Positions 26,091-33,170 of a DNA stretch of 64,000 nucleotides are shown in pieces. The stretch covers positions 1 through 64,000 of the forward strand of contig QZIT01000006.1 in NCBI GenBank assembly GCA_003599145.1, in the 5' to 3' direction. A program made the position numbers and the translations under genes. Numbering within the stretch: the first letter of the stretch is position 1; the number at the start of each line of letters is the position of its first letter. Source of the stretch: Candidatus Woesearchaeota archaeon (lineage in GTDB: Archaea; Nanobdellota; Nanobdellia; Woesearchaeales; UBA9642). A model generated the notes under the pieces. It was given only the letters and a program-made list of their open reading frames with translations, did no database searches and was not told the DNA's origin.

Positions 26091-26328
26091 CTTTTTCTAA
26101 AAGTGATGAAACATTCCAGATTTGCGTTCTAATAAATGTTTGCAAGTTGATGTCTTCTGCTATTTCATCAAGTTCCTGCAGGCATTGGTTTACTTTAAGA
26201 GAAATTTCGCAGTTGTCCTGAAGCTTTTTCTTTATATCTATTATTTTGCTGCGAATGTTTTTTGGAACGCCTTCATCATGTTCAAGCATTTCCAAAGCTT
26301 CAACAACATCCTGTAATTCCTGCTCCAT
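26080..26328 (-). CDS. UPF0147 family protein
   Basis: 82 residues from ATG 26328, one base after the prefoldin stop. It is helical with VPKNIRSKIIDIKKKL and the ending TFIRTQIWNVSSLLE, both typical of UPF0147. The family is archaeal and its function unknown. It closes the operon that begins with tRNA-Pro and eL37. Confidence 0.82.
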   Translation of the reverse strand: MEQELQDVVEALEMLEHDEGVPKNIRSKIIDIKKKLQDNCEISLKVNQCLQELDEIAEDINLQTFIRTQIWNVSSLLEKVNH

Positions 26329-26329
26329 C

Positions 26330-26656
26330 TTAATCACGCTTTATTTTTGACAAAACATCTTGCTGCAATTCTTCAGCTTTTTTCTTGAATTTTTCTTCCT
26401 GTTTTTCAAATGTTTTTATGCGCAATTCTATGGTTTCTTTTTTGCTTTGCAAGTCCTGCTCAAGAACTGCTTTCTCTGTTTCCACCATGATGTTGCCGAT
26501 GATTTTAAACGCAGAGGTTCTGTCTTTTAGCTCGCTTAAGGCAGATTCTATTTCCAATAGCTGGTTGTGAAACTGCTGCTTTTGCGAACTGATGTTATGC
26601 ATGTTATGCTCAATCAGTTGCAGTTGGTTAATTTTTTCTTGGGTTTCTTTGTCCAT
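26330..26656 (-). CDS. pfdB: prefoldin beta subunit
   Basis: 108 residues from ATG 26656. Two long helices flank a short hairpin (ALSELKDRTSAFKIIGNIMVE), the hallmark of beta-class prefoldin. The hexamer holds unfolded proteins for the thermosome. It overlaps the pcc1 end by 29 bases. Confidence 0.88.
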   Translation of the reverse strand: MDKETQEKINQLQLIEHNMHNISSQKQQFHNQLLEIESALSELKDRTSAFKIIGNIMVETEKAVLEQDLQSKKETIELRIKTFEKQEEKFKKKAEELQQDVLSKIKRD

Positions 26657-26885
26657 TTTTTCTCTTTGCAATGTCTTCATACACTGCTAGTGTTTTCATA
26701 ATCATGTTCATTGTGGCCCTTAAGGCAACAGCGTCTTTTGCAGTGATGGTAAAGGTTAGTGTTTTTTTAAGGGAAAACGAAAAGCTTCCCCGTTCGTTAT
26801 TCATAGGTTCTTCAGTTTTAAAAAGCTGCTCAATATTTTTTAAATCATGCAGGGGAAAATCAACGGTGAGTGTTGCTTGATACAT
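26628..26885 (-). CDS. pcc1: KEOPS complex subunit Pcc1
   Basis: 85 residues. AKDAVALRATMNMIMKTLAVYEDI is the Pcc1 signature, where a helix packs in the dimer that bridges two Kae1 subunits. KEOPS makes t6A37 in ANN-decoding tRNAs. The gene starts one base after the rpoP stop, matching the common archaeal order L37Ae - RpoP - Pcc1 - prefoldin. Confidence 0.85.
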   Translation of the reverse strand: MYQATLTVDFPLHDLKNIEQLFKTEEPMNNERGSFSFSLKKTLTFTITAKDAVALRATMNMIMKTLAVYEDIAKRKNGQRNPRKN

Positions 26886-26886
26886 C

Positions 26887-27024
26887 TTAGCGTGCTTTTA
26901 CCTTTGTTATTGAGCTTCTTGGCTTGAAGATGATTCTTGAGCCGCAGTAAGGGCATCGTATTTTCTTCTTGATATAGGTATCTGCAACAAGTTTATTGCA
27001 CGCAAAGCATTTGTATTCAGTCAT
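26887..27024 (-). CDS. rpoP: RNA polymerase subunit P (Rpo12)
   Basis: 45 residues. EYKCFACNKLV and IRCPYCGSRIIFKPR provide the four zinc-binding cysteines of this small subunit. The start overlaps the eL37 stop (ATGA at 27021-27024). Confidence 0.93.
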   Translation of the reverse strand: MTEYKCFACNKLVADTYIKKKIRCPYCGSRIIFKPRSSITKVKAR

Positions 27025-27254
27025 GCAGCCACCTCACTTTTTGATTTAGTTATGGTGTATGCCCTGCTGGCAAATTTTGCCTTGCATTTGCCGCATTGCC
27101 ATATGCCTGCAGCAATCCTTTTAACCTTGGGATAACTGCAATAAGGGCATTTATGGGATTTGCGTTGCTCTTTTTCGATGACTGCAGCCTTCTCTCTTAG
27201 CCTTCGGCCGTATCGTGTGCCGTATCTTTTGGTAGAATAGGTTGTTTTTGCCAT
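27021..27254 (-). CDS. rpl37ae: 50S ribosomal protein eL43 (L37Ae)
   Basis: 77 residues. The basic N-terminus STKRYGTRYGRRLREK and the zinc ribbon CPYC...CGKC (about residues 36-56) are characteristic of L37Ae, now eL43. Its ATG is only seven bases after the tRNA-Pro discriminator base, so 3' processing of the tRNA would leave an almost leaderless message. Confidence 0.93.
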   Translation of the reverse strand: MAKTTYSTKRYGTRYGRRLREKAAVIEKEQRKSHKCPYCSYPKVKRIAAGIWQCGKCKAKFASRAYTITKSKSEVAA

Positions 27255-27261
27255 AGTTCAA

Positions 27262-27374
27262 TGGGGCTGCCCGGATTTTCGTATTTTTTTCGAACCGGGG
27301 TCTTTCGGCTTTTTGATTACTTCCCAAACCGAAAAGGATGATTCTTGTAGGATTCCAAGCTACCCCACAGCCCC
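27262..27374 (-). tRNA. tRNA-Pro (anticodon TGG) with three short insertions
   Basis: Acceptor GGGGCTG (27374-27368) pairs with CAGCCCC (27269-27263), with discriminator A at 27262 and no encoded CCA. The D-arm GGGGTAGCTTGG, anticodon stem TTCGG/CCGAA and T-stem CCCGG/CCGGG fit archaeal tRNA-Pro. The anticodon is TGG at 27326-27324. Extra bases: 14 nt in the D-arm (between repeated ATCCT at 27353-27349 and 27339-27335), 13 nt after position 37 (about 27322-27310) and 13 nt in the T-loop (within 27291-27276). The position-37 insertion is the canonical intron site. Confidence 0.85.
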
Positions 27375-27397
27375 TCTTCTGCAAGAAACAGCAGGGC

Positions 27398-27407
27398 ATT
27401 TTTAAAT
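27398..27407 (-). promoter_or_regulatory. TATA box of the tRNA-Pro operon
   Basis: ATTTAAAAAT on the minus strand is centred 28 bp before tRNA base G1. Transcription would start at or within two bases of the mature 5' end, leaving almost no leader for RNase P. Confidence 0.55.
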
Positions 27408-27445
27408 GTTGTGGTTTGGTTTTGAGTGTGTTTTAAATAAAAAGG

Positions 27446-27455
27446 TTTATATATA
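27446..27455 (+). promoter_or_regulatory. TATA box of the 20-residue peptide gene
   Basis: TTTATATATA predicts a transcript start near 27476, just at the stem-loop that precedes the small ORF. Confidence 0.55.
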
Positions 27456-27471
27456 ACTTATTTCAGAGACA

Positions 27472-27489
27472 GCTTACGGAGGTGTAAGC
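27472..27489 (+). promoter_or_regulatory. stem-loop presenting the Shine-Dalgarno site
   Basis: GCTTAC (27472-27477) and GTAAGC (27484-27489) are perfect inverted repeats with GGAGGT as the six-base loop. The ATG at 27490 follows directly. The hairpin could display or mask the ribosome site. Confidence 0.5.
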
Positions 27490-27552
27490 ATGGAAGATGA
27501 CTTTGACACTGACTATTTTGGAGCTGAAGATTCTGAGGATGACGAAATATAG
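27490..27552 (+). CDS. 20-residue acidic microprotein
   Basis: ATG 27490 to TAG 27552 encodes 20 residues, eleven of them Asp or Glu (starts MEDDFDTDYF). The TATA box, stem-loop with GGAGGT and proper spacing support translation. Its 3' half is antisense to the C-terminus of the M20 peptidase, so that overlap alone could explain the open frame. Confidence 0.4.
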   Translation: MEDDFDTDYFGAEDSEDDEI

Positions 27553-28538
27553 CCCTTTATTTTTTTCATTTCTTCTACGAGTAATTGGTACGTCATAACT
27601 GCCTTTTCAAGTTGTTCTTTTTCAATATACTCTTTATCCGTGTGCGCTTTTTTTGGATTTCCTGGGCCAAAAATAATGCCTTTTTTCCAAAAATACAATT
27701 CAGTAAAGCCTCTTGCAATTTTTACTTTTTTTCCTATTGTTTTTTCTGCGGTTTTCTGCAGTTTATTGCTCATCATAACAGGATTATAGTCTGTTTTATA
27801 CATTATGCTGTATCCCTTGAGTTTTTTCTTCAATATGCGTTTATATCTATAGTTATCTTTTACTGTTCTGAGTTCACAGCTAATGGTTGCTTTATCCGGA
27901 ACAGTATTGATAGCAGTTCCTCCCTGAATAAATCCTATATTTAATGCAGTTTTTCCCAAGGATGATTCTGGAAACGTTGTTTCCTGCAATATCCTTACTG
28001 CTTCACTAATTTTTGTAATGGCGCAACTGCCTTTTTCAGGAGTTGCACCGTGTGCATTTTTGCCTTTTGCGGTTACGTTAAATCCCAGCAAGCCTTTTTG
28101 CCCTATTTCAGGAAAAAGATTTGTCGGCTCTCCAACAATTGCAAACTCTTTTGGAACTTTTTTTGCGCCGCAAAAGTCTGTTTCCTCTCCGACAGTAAAG
28201 TAAAGTCCAAAATCAGTAACTCCTTCTTTTTTCAGAGCTATCGCTGCGCAAATCATGCTCGCAATGCATCCTTTTGCATCGCAGGAACCTCTGCCATAGA
28301 TTTTTTCTTTGTCTTCTCTCACGATTGCCTTTCCAGGAACCGTGTCCATGTGACTCGCTAAATAGAGTTCAGGATTTCCTGTTGTTGCTTGAATATTTAA
28401 CCTGTTTTTCGCTACGTAGATTTTTCTTACGTTAAAATAGGAAGATAAAAAAGAAAAAAGAAAGTTTCCTATTTGTTCTTCATTGCCGCTGACAGAAGAT
28501 ATGGCAATTAATTTTTTCAGCAGTGTTTCAGGATTCAT
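27513..28538 (-). CDS. M20-family metallopeptidase/deacetylase (ArgE/DapE/LysK-like)
   Basis: 341 residues. Metal ligands lie in LASHMDTVPG, IYGRGSCDAKG, FTVGEETDFCGAKK (catalytic Glu pair) and a late GNPKKAHTDKEYI. A dimerisation domain (about 165-270) includes GKNAHGATP. Members remove acyl groups from amino acids such as N-acetyl-ornithine, -lysine or succinyl-diaminopimelate. No lysine or arginine pathway genes lie nearby, so the substrate stays open. Overlaps the GNAT gene by four bases. Confidence 0.85.
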   Translation of the reverse strand: MNPETLLKKLIAISSVSGNEEQIGNFLFSFLSSYFNVRKIYVAKNRLNIQATTGNPELYLASHMDTVPGKAIVREDKEKIYGRGSCDAKGCIASMICAAIALKKEGVTDFGLYFTVGEETDFCGAKKVPKEFAIVGEPTNLFPEIGQKGLLGFNVTAKGKNAHGATPEKGSCAITKISEAVRILQETTFPESSLGKTALNIGFIQGGTAINTVPDKATISCELRTVKDNYRYKRILKKKLKGYSIMYKTDYNPVMMSNKLQKTAEKTIGKKVKIARGFTELYFWKKGIIFGPGNPKKAHTDKEYIEKEQLEKAVMTYQLLVEEMKKIKGYISSSSESSAPK

Positions 28539-29123
28539 AATTCCACCTTGAATACATACACTCTGCCGTCTTTGTATGCAGATTCTTCTGGAAAAGAGAG
28601 TGCCTCTTGTCCATAGGTTTTTCTCATTAAGCGAAGCATTGCAGGGTTTTTTGTTCTGAATACTCCTGCATCGTAGCCATGCATGCCTATGTTTGCTAAA
28701 AGCATTGTGCCTAATCCCTGTTGTCTATACAAAAGCTTAACGCCTAAATCTGCTCCATAAAATGCCTTTTCTGGATCGAATTTTGCTAGTTCAAGCTGTT
28801 TGCGTATGGCAACAAAATCTACACGCGTTGTATTTTCTTCGGGAACTTTGTAGCCCCAGGAAAATCCAATAACTTCTTCATCTATAGCCATAGAGCCTGC
28901 AAAGCCCTCTTTTTGCATGACTTCTATAAGTTCTTCCAAAGCAGATTGCATGGTCCAGCTTTCGTTCCATGGCTCTCCCTTGTAGACTTCTGCATAGAGC
29001 TTTGCCAGGGTGATTTTTCTATAGGGAAAATCTTCAAGAAATCTTTTATTGATGGGGATGAATACTTTGCACTGCTTTGTTTGCCGAATACCGTCCTGTT
29101 TCCTGTTGTGTTGTTTGTTTCAT
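28535..29123 (-). pseudogene. GNAT acetyltransferase with a disrupted 5' frame
   Basis: The main body (from 28951) has the GNAT acetyl-CoA motif YRQQGLGTMLLANI and an N-terminal part that continues upstream in the same frame (ITLAKLYAEVYKGEPWNESW) with no start codon before an in-frame TGA at 29122-29120. A good start, ATG 29123 with GGAGGT upstream, opens a different frame that stops at 29046. One +1 shift between 29119 and 29046 would join them. It may be a pseudogene, a sequencing error, programmed frameshifting or an ATT start near 29089. Confidence 0.6.
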
Positions 29124-29130
29124 AGTCTAT

Positions 29131-29136
29131 ACCTCC
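29131..29136 (-). promoter_or_regulatory. Shine-Dalgarno site of the GNAT gene
   Basis: GGAGGT on the minus strand lies seven bases before ATG 29123. It supports that ATG as the original start even though the reading frame is broken after it. Confidence 0.55.
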
Positions 29137-29257
29137 ATTTGTTTTTGATGAACTTGATTATTGATAAAAACTCTATAAGAACGTCTAACTATGATGAACA
29201 CAACCAGCATTGTATGCCTTAGCCTCGATCATAAAATAGAGAAATAGGTTTTACTAT

Positions 29258-31489
29258 TTATACTTTTCCCTTTTTAAAATCTTCTTTGACAGGGCCGTCT
29301 TGAATTTTTTCGGTGTGCCTGCATTTTGGGAAATTGCTGCAGCCGTAAAACTCTCCATAGACGCTTCGTCTGACAACTAGATTGCCTTTGCATTTTGGGC
29401 ACTCTTTTTCTACGATGCCTTTTTTGACTTCGTCCATTTCTTTTCTTACTTCTTTGTCATTGATTCTTTTGGTTTCACAGCTTGGATTTAAGCAGATTCT
29501 TCTTGTTCCTCTGCCCATGCCTACTAGAACCATAGGATAATTATCTTTTTCGCATACTTTATCGGTTGCTTTAATGCCATTTTGAGGAATGTTAAAGATT
29601 GTTTTGCATTTTGGATAGTTGTTGCAGGCAACAAATTTCTTCTTTATTTTTTTTGAATACATGATTTTGAGCATGCCGTCTTTGCATTTTGGGCATTTTC
29701 CCAACTGGCTTTCATTTTCCAGGCTTTCTTTATACGACGCCTGTAGTTCTTTGCCTATTTCCTTTTCCTTTTTCTGGAATTTATCAAGAATTTTGATAAG
29801 CTCTTTTTTAGCTTCATCCAAAACCTGTTTTTCTGTTAATTTTTTTTCACGTATTTCTTCCATTTCATCTTCAAAGTGCCTTGTTAATGCTTCATCGATG
29901 ATGTCAGGCAAATATTTCTCAAGAATGGCGATAGTTTGTATGCCCATTTCTGTTGCTTCAATAGAATCTCCTGTAACGTAATTTCTTTGATATAGCGTGT
30001 CAATGATAGATGCTCTGGTTGCCTTTGTTCCAAGATTTCTTTTTTCCAATTCTTTGATGATAGATGCAGGAGTGTATCTTTTGGGAGGGGTTGTTTGCTT
30101 GTCATGCTTGACAATTTTTTCAACGGCGACAGCATCTCCTTTTTTTGTTTCAGGCATAGTTTGCTCTTCAACTTTAACATAAGGTTTATAGTAAAGCTGC
30201 CATCCCTCTTTAATGGTTCGAGAGCCTTTGGCAACAAATATTTCCTTGTTTACATCTATTTTTATAGTTACCGTCTCTCTTTGTGCAGGCTCTGCGAAAC
30301 ATGCCAGAAATCTTCTGACAATCAAATCATAGATTCTTTTATCCCTGTCTCTGAGATTCTTTGCAACGACGCCTGTAGGAAAGATGGCGGGGTGTGCAGG
30401 GTCTGTTTTAGCGCCTTCATTTGGCTTTAAGCTTGTCTTTAATAATGCGTCTGCTAAAGGTTTGTACTCAGGATATTTTGCAAGTCCATTAAAAATATTT
30501 TTGTAGTTTATTTCAGGAGGCAATTTTTGCGAACTTGTTCTTGGATAAGAAATCAATCCTTCCAAGTAAAGGTTTTGTGCAATGGCCAATGCATCTTTTG
30601 GCGTTATGCGCAATACACTATAGGCTTCTGTTTGCAAGGTTGTTAAATCAAAAGGATTGGGAGGAGATTGTTCGTGCTGTTTTTTTTCAACGCTTTCAAC
30701 TATGCCTTGTTTGCCTTTTGTTTTTTGTAAAACTGCTTTTGCCTCGCTTTCTTTCCAGAATTTGTCTTTTTCATGCCATGCTTCAATATTTTCTTTTTTT
30801 AATTTTCCTAATAATTGCAATTCCCAATACGGTTCCGGCTTGAAGGCTCTGATTTCTTTTTCCTTTTCAACTACGAGCTGCAATGCAGGCCCTTGCACTC
30901 TGCCGATGCTTAATACTTTAAAACTTCCTGTTTTTTTGATTGCGGTTGTTAAAGCTCTGCTTAAGTTTATGCCGTACATCCAGTCGAGATAATGGCGGGT
31001 TTCTCCTGCTTCTGCTTGACCCCAGTCAAGGGTTTTGTTTTTGTTTGCATAGCTTTTTATCAAATCAGGTTTTGTCAAGGTAGAAAATTTCATTCGTGCA
31101 GCATCTTTTTGCTTGCAAATATATTTGACAATGTTCATGCCTATGACTTCGCCTTCAATATCGTAATCGCATGCTACCGTAAATGATTTTGCGTCTTTTG
31201 CTATTTTTTTCAGGGTATTGACATATTTTTTAGAGAACGTGTTATGTTTATCAACGTCATGCGTTGGCTTCCATTCCAGATCAAAAACAGGATATTTGAA
31301 CGATTTTTCTTTTTCAGCGACGGTGTAAAGGTGGCCTACTGCACATCCGATAACTAAATCTTTGCCTTTATGCGTTACTTTGTAATAGGCAACTTTCTCA
31401 TTCATCTCCTTCACAGGTTTTCCGTCTGCCAAAGCTTCTGCTATTTTTTTCGCAGCGCTGGGTTTTTCCGTGATGATAAATTCGTACAT
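29258..31489 (-). CDS. topA: DNA topoisomerase I (type IA)
   Basis: 743 residues from ATG 31489; the longer start at 31507 is less likely. The TOPRIM domain starts FIITEKPSAAKKIA. The catalytic tyrosine is in LISYPRTSSQ near residue 310, and YGINLSRALT is a conserved helix. Three four-cysteine zinc ribbons (CPKC...CNNYPKC, the third ending CSNFPKC) fill the last 150 residues. It relaxes negative supercoils and partners the gyrase encoded by gyrB at 34051. Confidence 0.95.
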   Translation of the reverse strand: MYEFIITEKPSAAKKIAEALADGKPVKEMNEKVAYYKVTHKGKDLVIGCAVGHLYTVAEKEKSFKYPVFDLEWKPTHDVDKHNTFSKKYVNTLKKIAKDAKSFTVACDYDIEGEVIGMNIVKYICKQKDAARMKFSTLTKPDLIKSYANKNKTLDWGQAEAGETRHYLDWMYGINLSRALTTAIKKTGSFKVLSIGRVQGPALQLVVEKEKEIRAFKPEPYWELQLLGKLKKENIEAWHEKDKFWKESEAKAVLQKTKGKQGIVESVEKKQHEQSPPNPFDLTTLQTEAYSVLRITPKDALAIAQNLYLEGLISYPRTSSQKLPPEINYKNIFNGLAKYPEYKPLADALLKTSLKPNEGAKTDPAHPAIFPTGVVAKNLRDRDKRIYDLIVRRFLACFAEPAQRETVTIKIDVNKEIFVAKGSRTIKEGWQLYYKPYVKVEEQTMPETKKGDAVAVEKIVKHDKQTTPPKRYTPASIIKELEKRNLGTKATRASIIDTLYQRNYVTGDSIEATEMGIQTIAILEKYLPDIIDEALTRHFEDEMEEIREKKLTEKQVLDEAKKELIKILDKFQKKEKEIGKELQASYKESLENESQLGKCPKCKDGMLKIMYSKKIKKKFVACNNYPKCKTIFNIPQNGIKATDKVCEKDNYPMVLVGMGRGTRRICLNPSCETKRINDKEVRKEMDEVKKGIVEKECPKCKGNLVVRRSVYGEFYGCSNFPKCRHTEKIQDGPVKEDFKKGKV

Positions 31490-31541
31490 GATAACAGAAG
31501 GAAACAATTCCTTTAAAAATGTTTGGAAAAGACTTTTTCCC

Positions 31542-32054
31542 TTAGAACAGCTTGGTTATTTCTGCCGTCGATAAAATGTGCTTCTTCCCTATCACATACT
31601 GCAAACTTTTCACTGCAGCAGCATGGGCGCCGTTTCCATGCAATGACGTACACGCATCTGCAACAACAGCGACGGAGATTTTTCTGTCAAATAAGTCCAT
31701 TGCCGCTTTTGAAATGCATACATCGGTATACACTCCACAAAGAGAGATCTTTTCTATTTGTTTATTTTTTATATGATTTCGTAATGCAGAGGTGAGGACG
31801 GTGTATCCTGCGTGATAATATTTCTTATGGCAATAGCTCTGTAGTTCTTTCATTAAAGCCACATCACTCTCTTTTTGAAACCTTTTCCAGTGAAGTGTTT
31901 TTTCAAAAAAGGAGTTTTTTTCATTCCTGAAGCAGCAAAAAATAACGTCCTCAGAAAAATGAGCCATCAATTTTTCTATGTTGGGAAGTATCTTTTCAGA
32001 TGCCTTACTCCTAAAGCCTTCCTGCATGTCGATAACCAGCAAAAGTTTCTTCAT
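31542..32054 (-). CDS. cysteine hydrolase, isochorismatase-like family (second copy)
   Basis: 170 residues. LLLVIDMQEGF carries the Asp (D9), KKYYHAGYTVL the likely Lys (K78) and GVYTDVCISKAAMD the nucleophile Cys (C113). AHAAAVKSLQ near the end is common in nicotinamidase relatives. It overlaps the SGNH hydrolase upstream (ATGA), so the two are co-translated. Substrate unknown. Confidence 0.82.
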   Translation of the reverse strand: MKKLLLVIDMQEGFRSKASEKILPNIEKLMAHFSEDVIFCCFRNEKNSFFEKTLHWKRFQKESDVALMKELQSYCHKKYYHAGYTVLTSALRNHIKNKQIEKISLCGVYTDVCISKAAMDLFDRKISVAVVADACTSLHGNGAHAAAVKSLQYVIGKKHILSTAEITKLF

Positions 32055-32656
32055 AGTATTTTTAGTGCAATGAGATTTTTTTTGATATGCTGAAATAATT
32101 TCTCATGGCCTTTGTTGGTCGGATGAACGCCATCGTCGTATAAGTCTTTTTTTCCGATGATGTCCATAACCGGAATGAACGGTGTTTTATTTTTATCGCA
32201 AATCTTTTTTATTTCCTTATTGAAAAGAACGATCTGTTTGTTGATAAATTCCTCTTCAGCTGACCAGATCGTCGGTCTTGTTTTTGCTTCATCAATCTTC
32301 GTTAATCCGATGAAGATGATGTTTTGAGCGTGCTTTCTTGACAATGTGATTATTTTTTGTATGGTTTTCTTGACTTCCTGTATCTTGCTGACAGGCTTTC
32401 CATTCACATATCGCGCATCATTAACGCCGATGGCAAAAATGACTATATTTTTTTCTGCTTTTCTTGCGGTAAATTCTCGTTCAAATCTTTTCAAGATATC
32501 TATTGTTGTATTGCCTGGAATGCCTAAATTATAGACTGCTATTTCTTCTTCATAATGCGTTTCTATAAAGCTTCTCAGCCTTCCTGCCCATCCTAAACCT
32601 TCTGGATCAAAGCTGCCGTACGTATCGCTATCTCCGAAAAGCATGATGGCTTTCAT
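32051..32656 (-). CDS. SGNH/GDSL-family hydrolase (second copy)
   Basis: 201 residues from ATG 32656. Blocks: MLFGDSDTYGS with the serine, LGIPGNTTIDIL, IGVNDARYV and DDGVHPTNKGHEKL with the Asp-His pair. No signal peptide, so cytoplasmic. Its start overlaps the lipoprotein gene stop. Likely a small esterase or lysophospholipase-like enzyme. Confidence 0.85.
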   Translation of the reverse strand: MKAIMLFGDSDTYGSFDPEGLGWAGRLRSFIETHYEEEIAVYNLGIPGNTTIDILKRFEREFTARKAEKNIVIFAIGVNDARYVNGKPVSKIQEVKKTIQKIITLSRKHAQNIIFIGLTKIDEAKTRPTIWSAEEEFINKQIVLFNKEIKKICDKNKTPFIPVMDIIGKKDLYDDGVHPTNKGHEKLFQHIKKNLIALKIL

Positions 32657-32883
32657 ATGCACTCCGTTCCATTCCAGCATTCTTCATTGCAATCACAACT
32701 GTCGGTTAATACTTGTGCACATTGCGCCCTGCTTGCATTGGTGCAAAAATCAGCGCAGCTGTCTCCAAATGTTCTCCATGTTCCTCCCTGATTTGCACAT
32801 GCTTGCTCTGGAGTTGTGGTTGGAGCGCGTTGAGTGCAGGAAATAATGAGAAACAGCATAAGCATAATTATTATTAATTTCAT
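32653..32883 (-). CDS. small cysteine-rich lipoprotein candidate
   Basis: 76 residues. The hydrophobic start ends LFLIISCTQ, a plausible lipobox with the acceptor cysteine at residue 16. The mature part has eight further cysteines (ACANQGGTW, DSCADFC, DSCDCNEEC and others), probably disulfide-bonded outside the cell. A TATA (ATTTATAAAG, about 32905-32915) makes it leaderless. An Lgt-type acyltransferase is encoded at 40534, which would modify such a protein. Confidence 0.6.
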   Translation of the reverse strand: MKLIIIMLMLFLIISCTQRAPTTTPEQACANQGGTWRTFGDSCADFCTNASRAQCAQVLTDSCDCNEECWNGTECI

Positions 32884-32927
32884 AAAACTATGTATGTTTT
32901 TTATTCTTTATAAATATTATCAGAAAC

Positions 32928-33170
32928 TTACAGGCAATGGCCCCACTGAATAACTAAATCGACACCTAAATTTTTTGCTTCCAAGGGAATATCGCATGCC
33001 CCAAAGCAGCTACCCCCCCAGATGAGAATGTTTGCCTTTGTCTTTTCTGCTAAATACTCCTGAATTTCCCTTGCCCTTGGTTTTAATCCATCAGCCAATT
33101 GAATGAGAACGCGTTTTGCATGATTCTGCTCAATTTCATGCACTGCTTTGTCAAGTTCTAAATTATACAT
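32928..33170 (-). pseudogene. truncated diphthamide synthesis protein Dph2 (N-terminal fragment)
   Basis: 80 residues match only the first domain of archaeal Dph2: KRVLIQLADGLKPRA, then IWGGSCFGACDIPLEA with the iron-sulfur cysteine C59, and VIQWGHCL. Full Dph2 is about 320 residues with two more cluster cysteines. TAA comes at 32930-32928 and no frame resumes the protein. The start overlaps the eS1 stop by eight bases. A remnant or a repurposed small protein are both possible. Confidence 0.7.

Noticed and set aside
27151-27399. 82-residue open frame on the minus strand over the tRNA region
   Set aside because: It reads straight through the tRNA-Pro gene and the eL43 start; the tRNA explains the sequence.
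29242-29259. AAATAG/CTATTT hairpin at the topA 3' end as a terminator
   Set aside because: The stem is short, AT-rich and has no T-tract in the right orientation for topA.
30535-30992. Plus-strand open frames inside topA
   Set aside because: They are antisense shadows of a well-conserved gene and show no motifs or ribosome sites.
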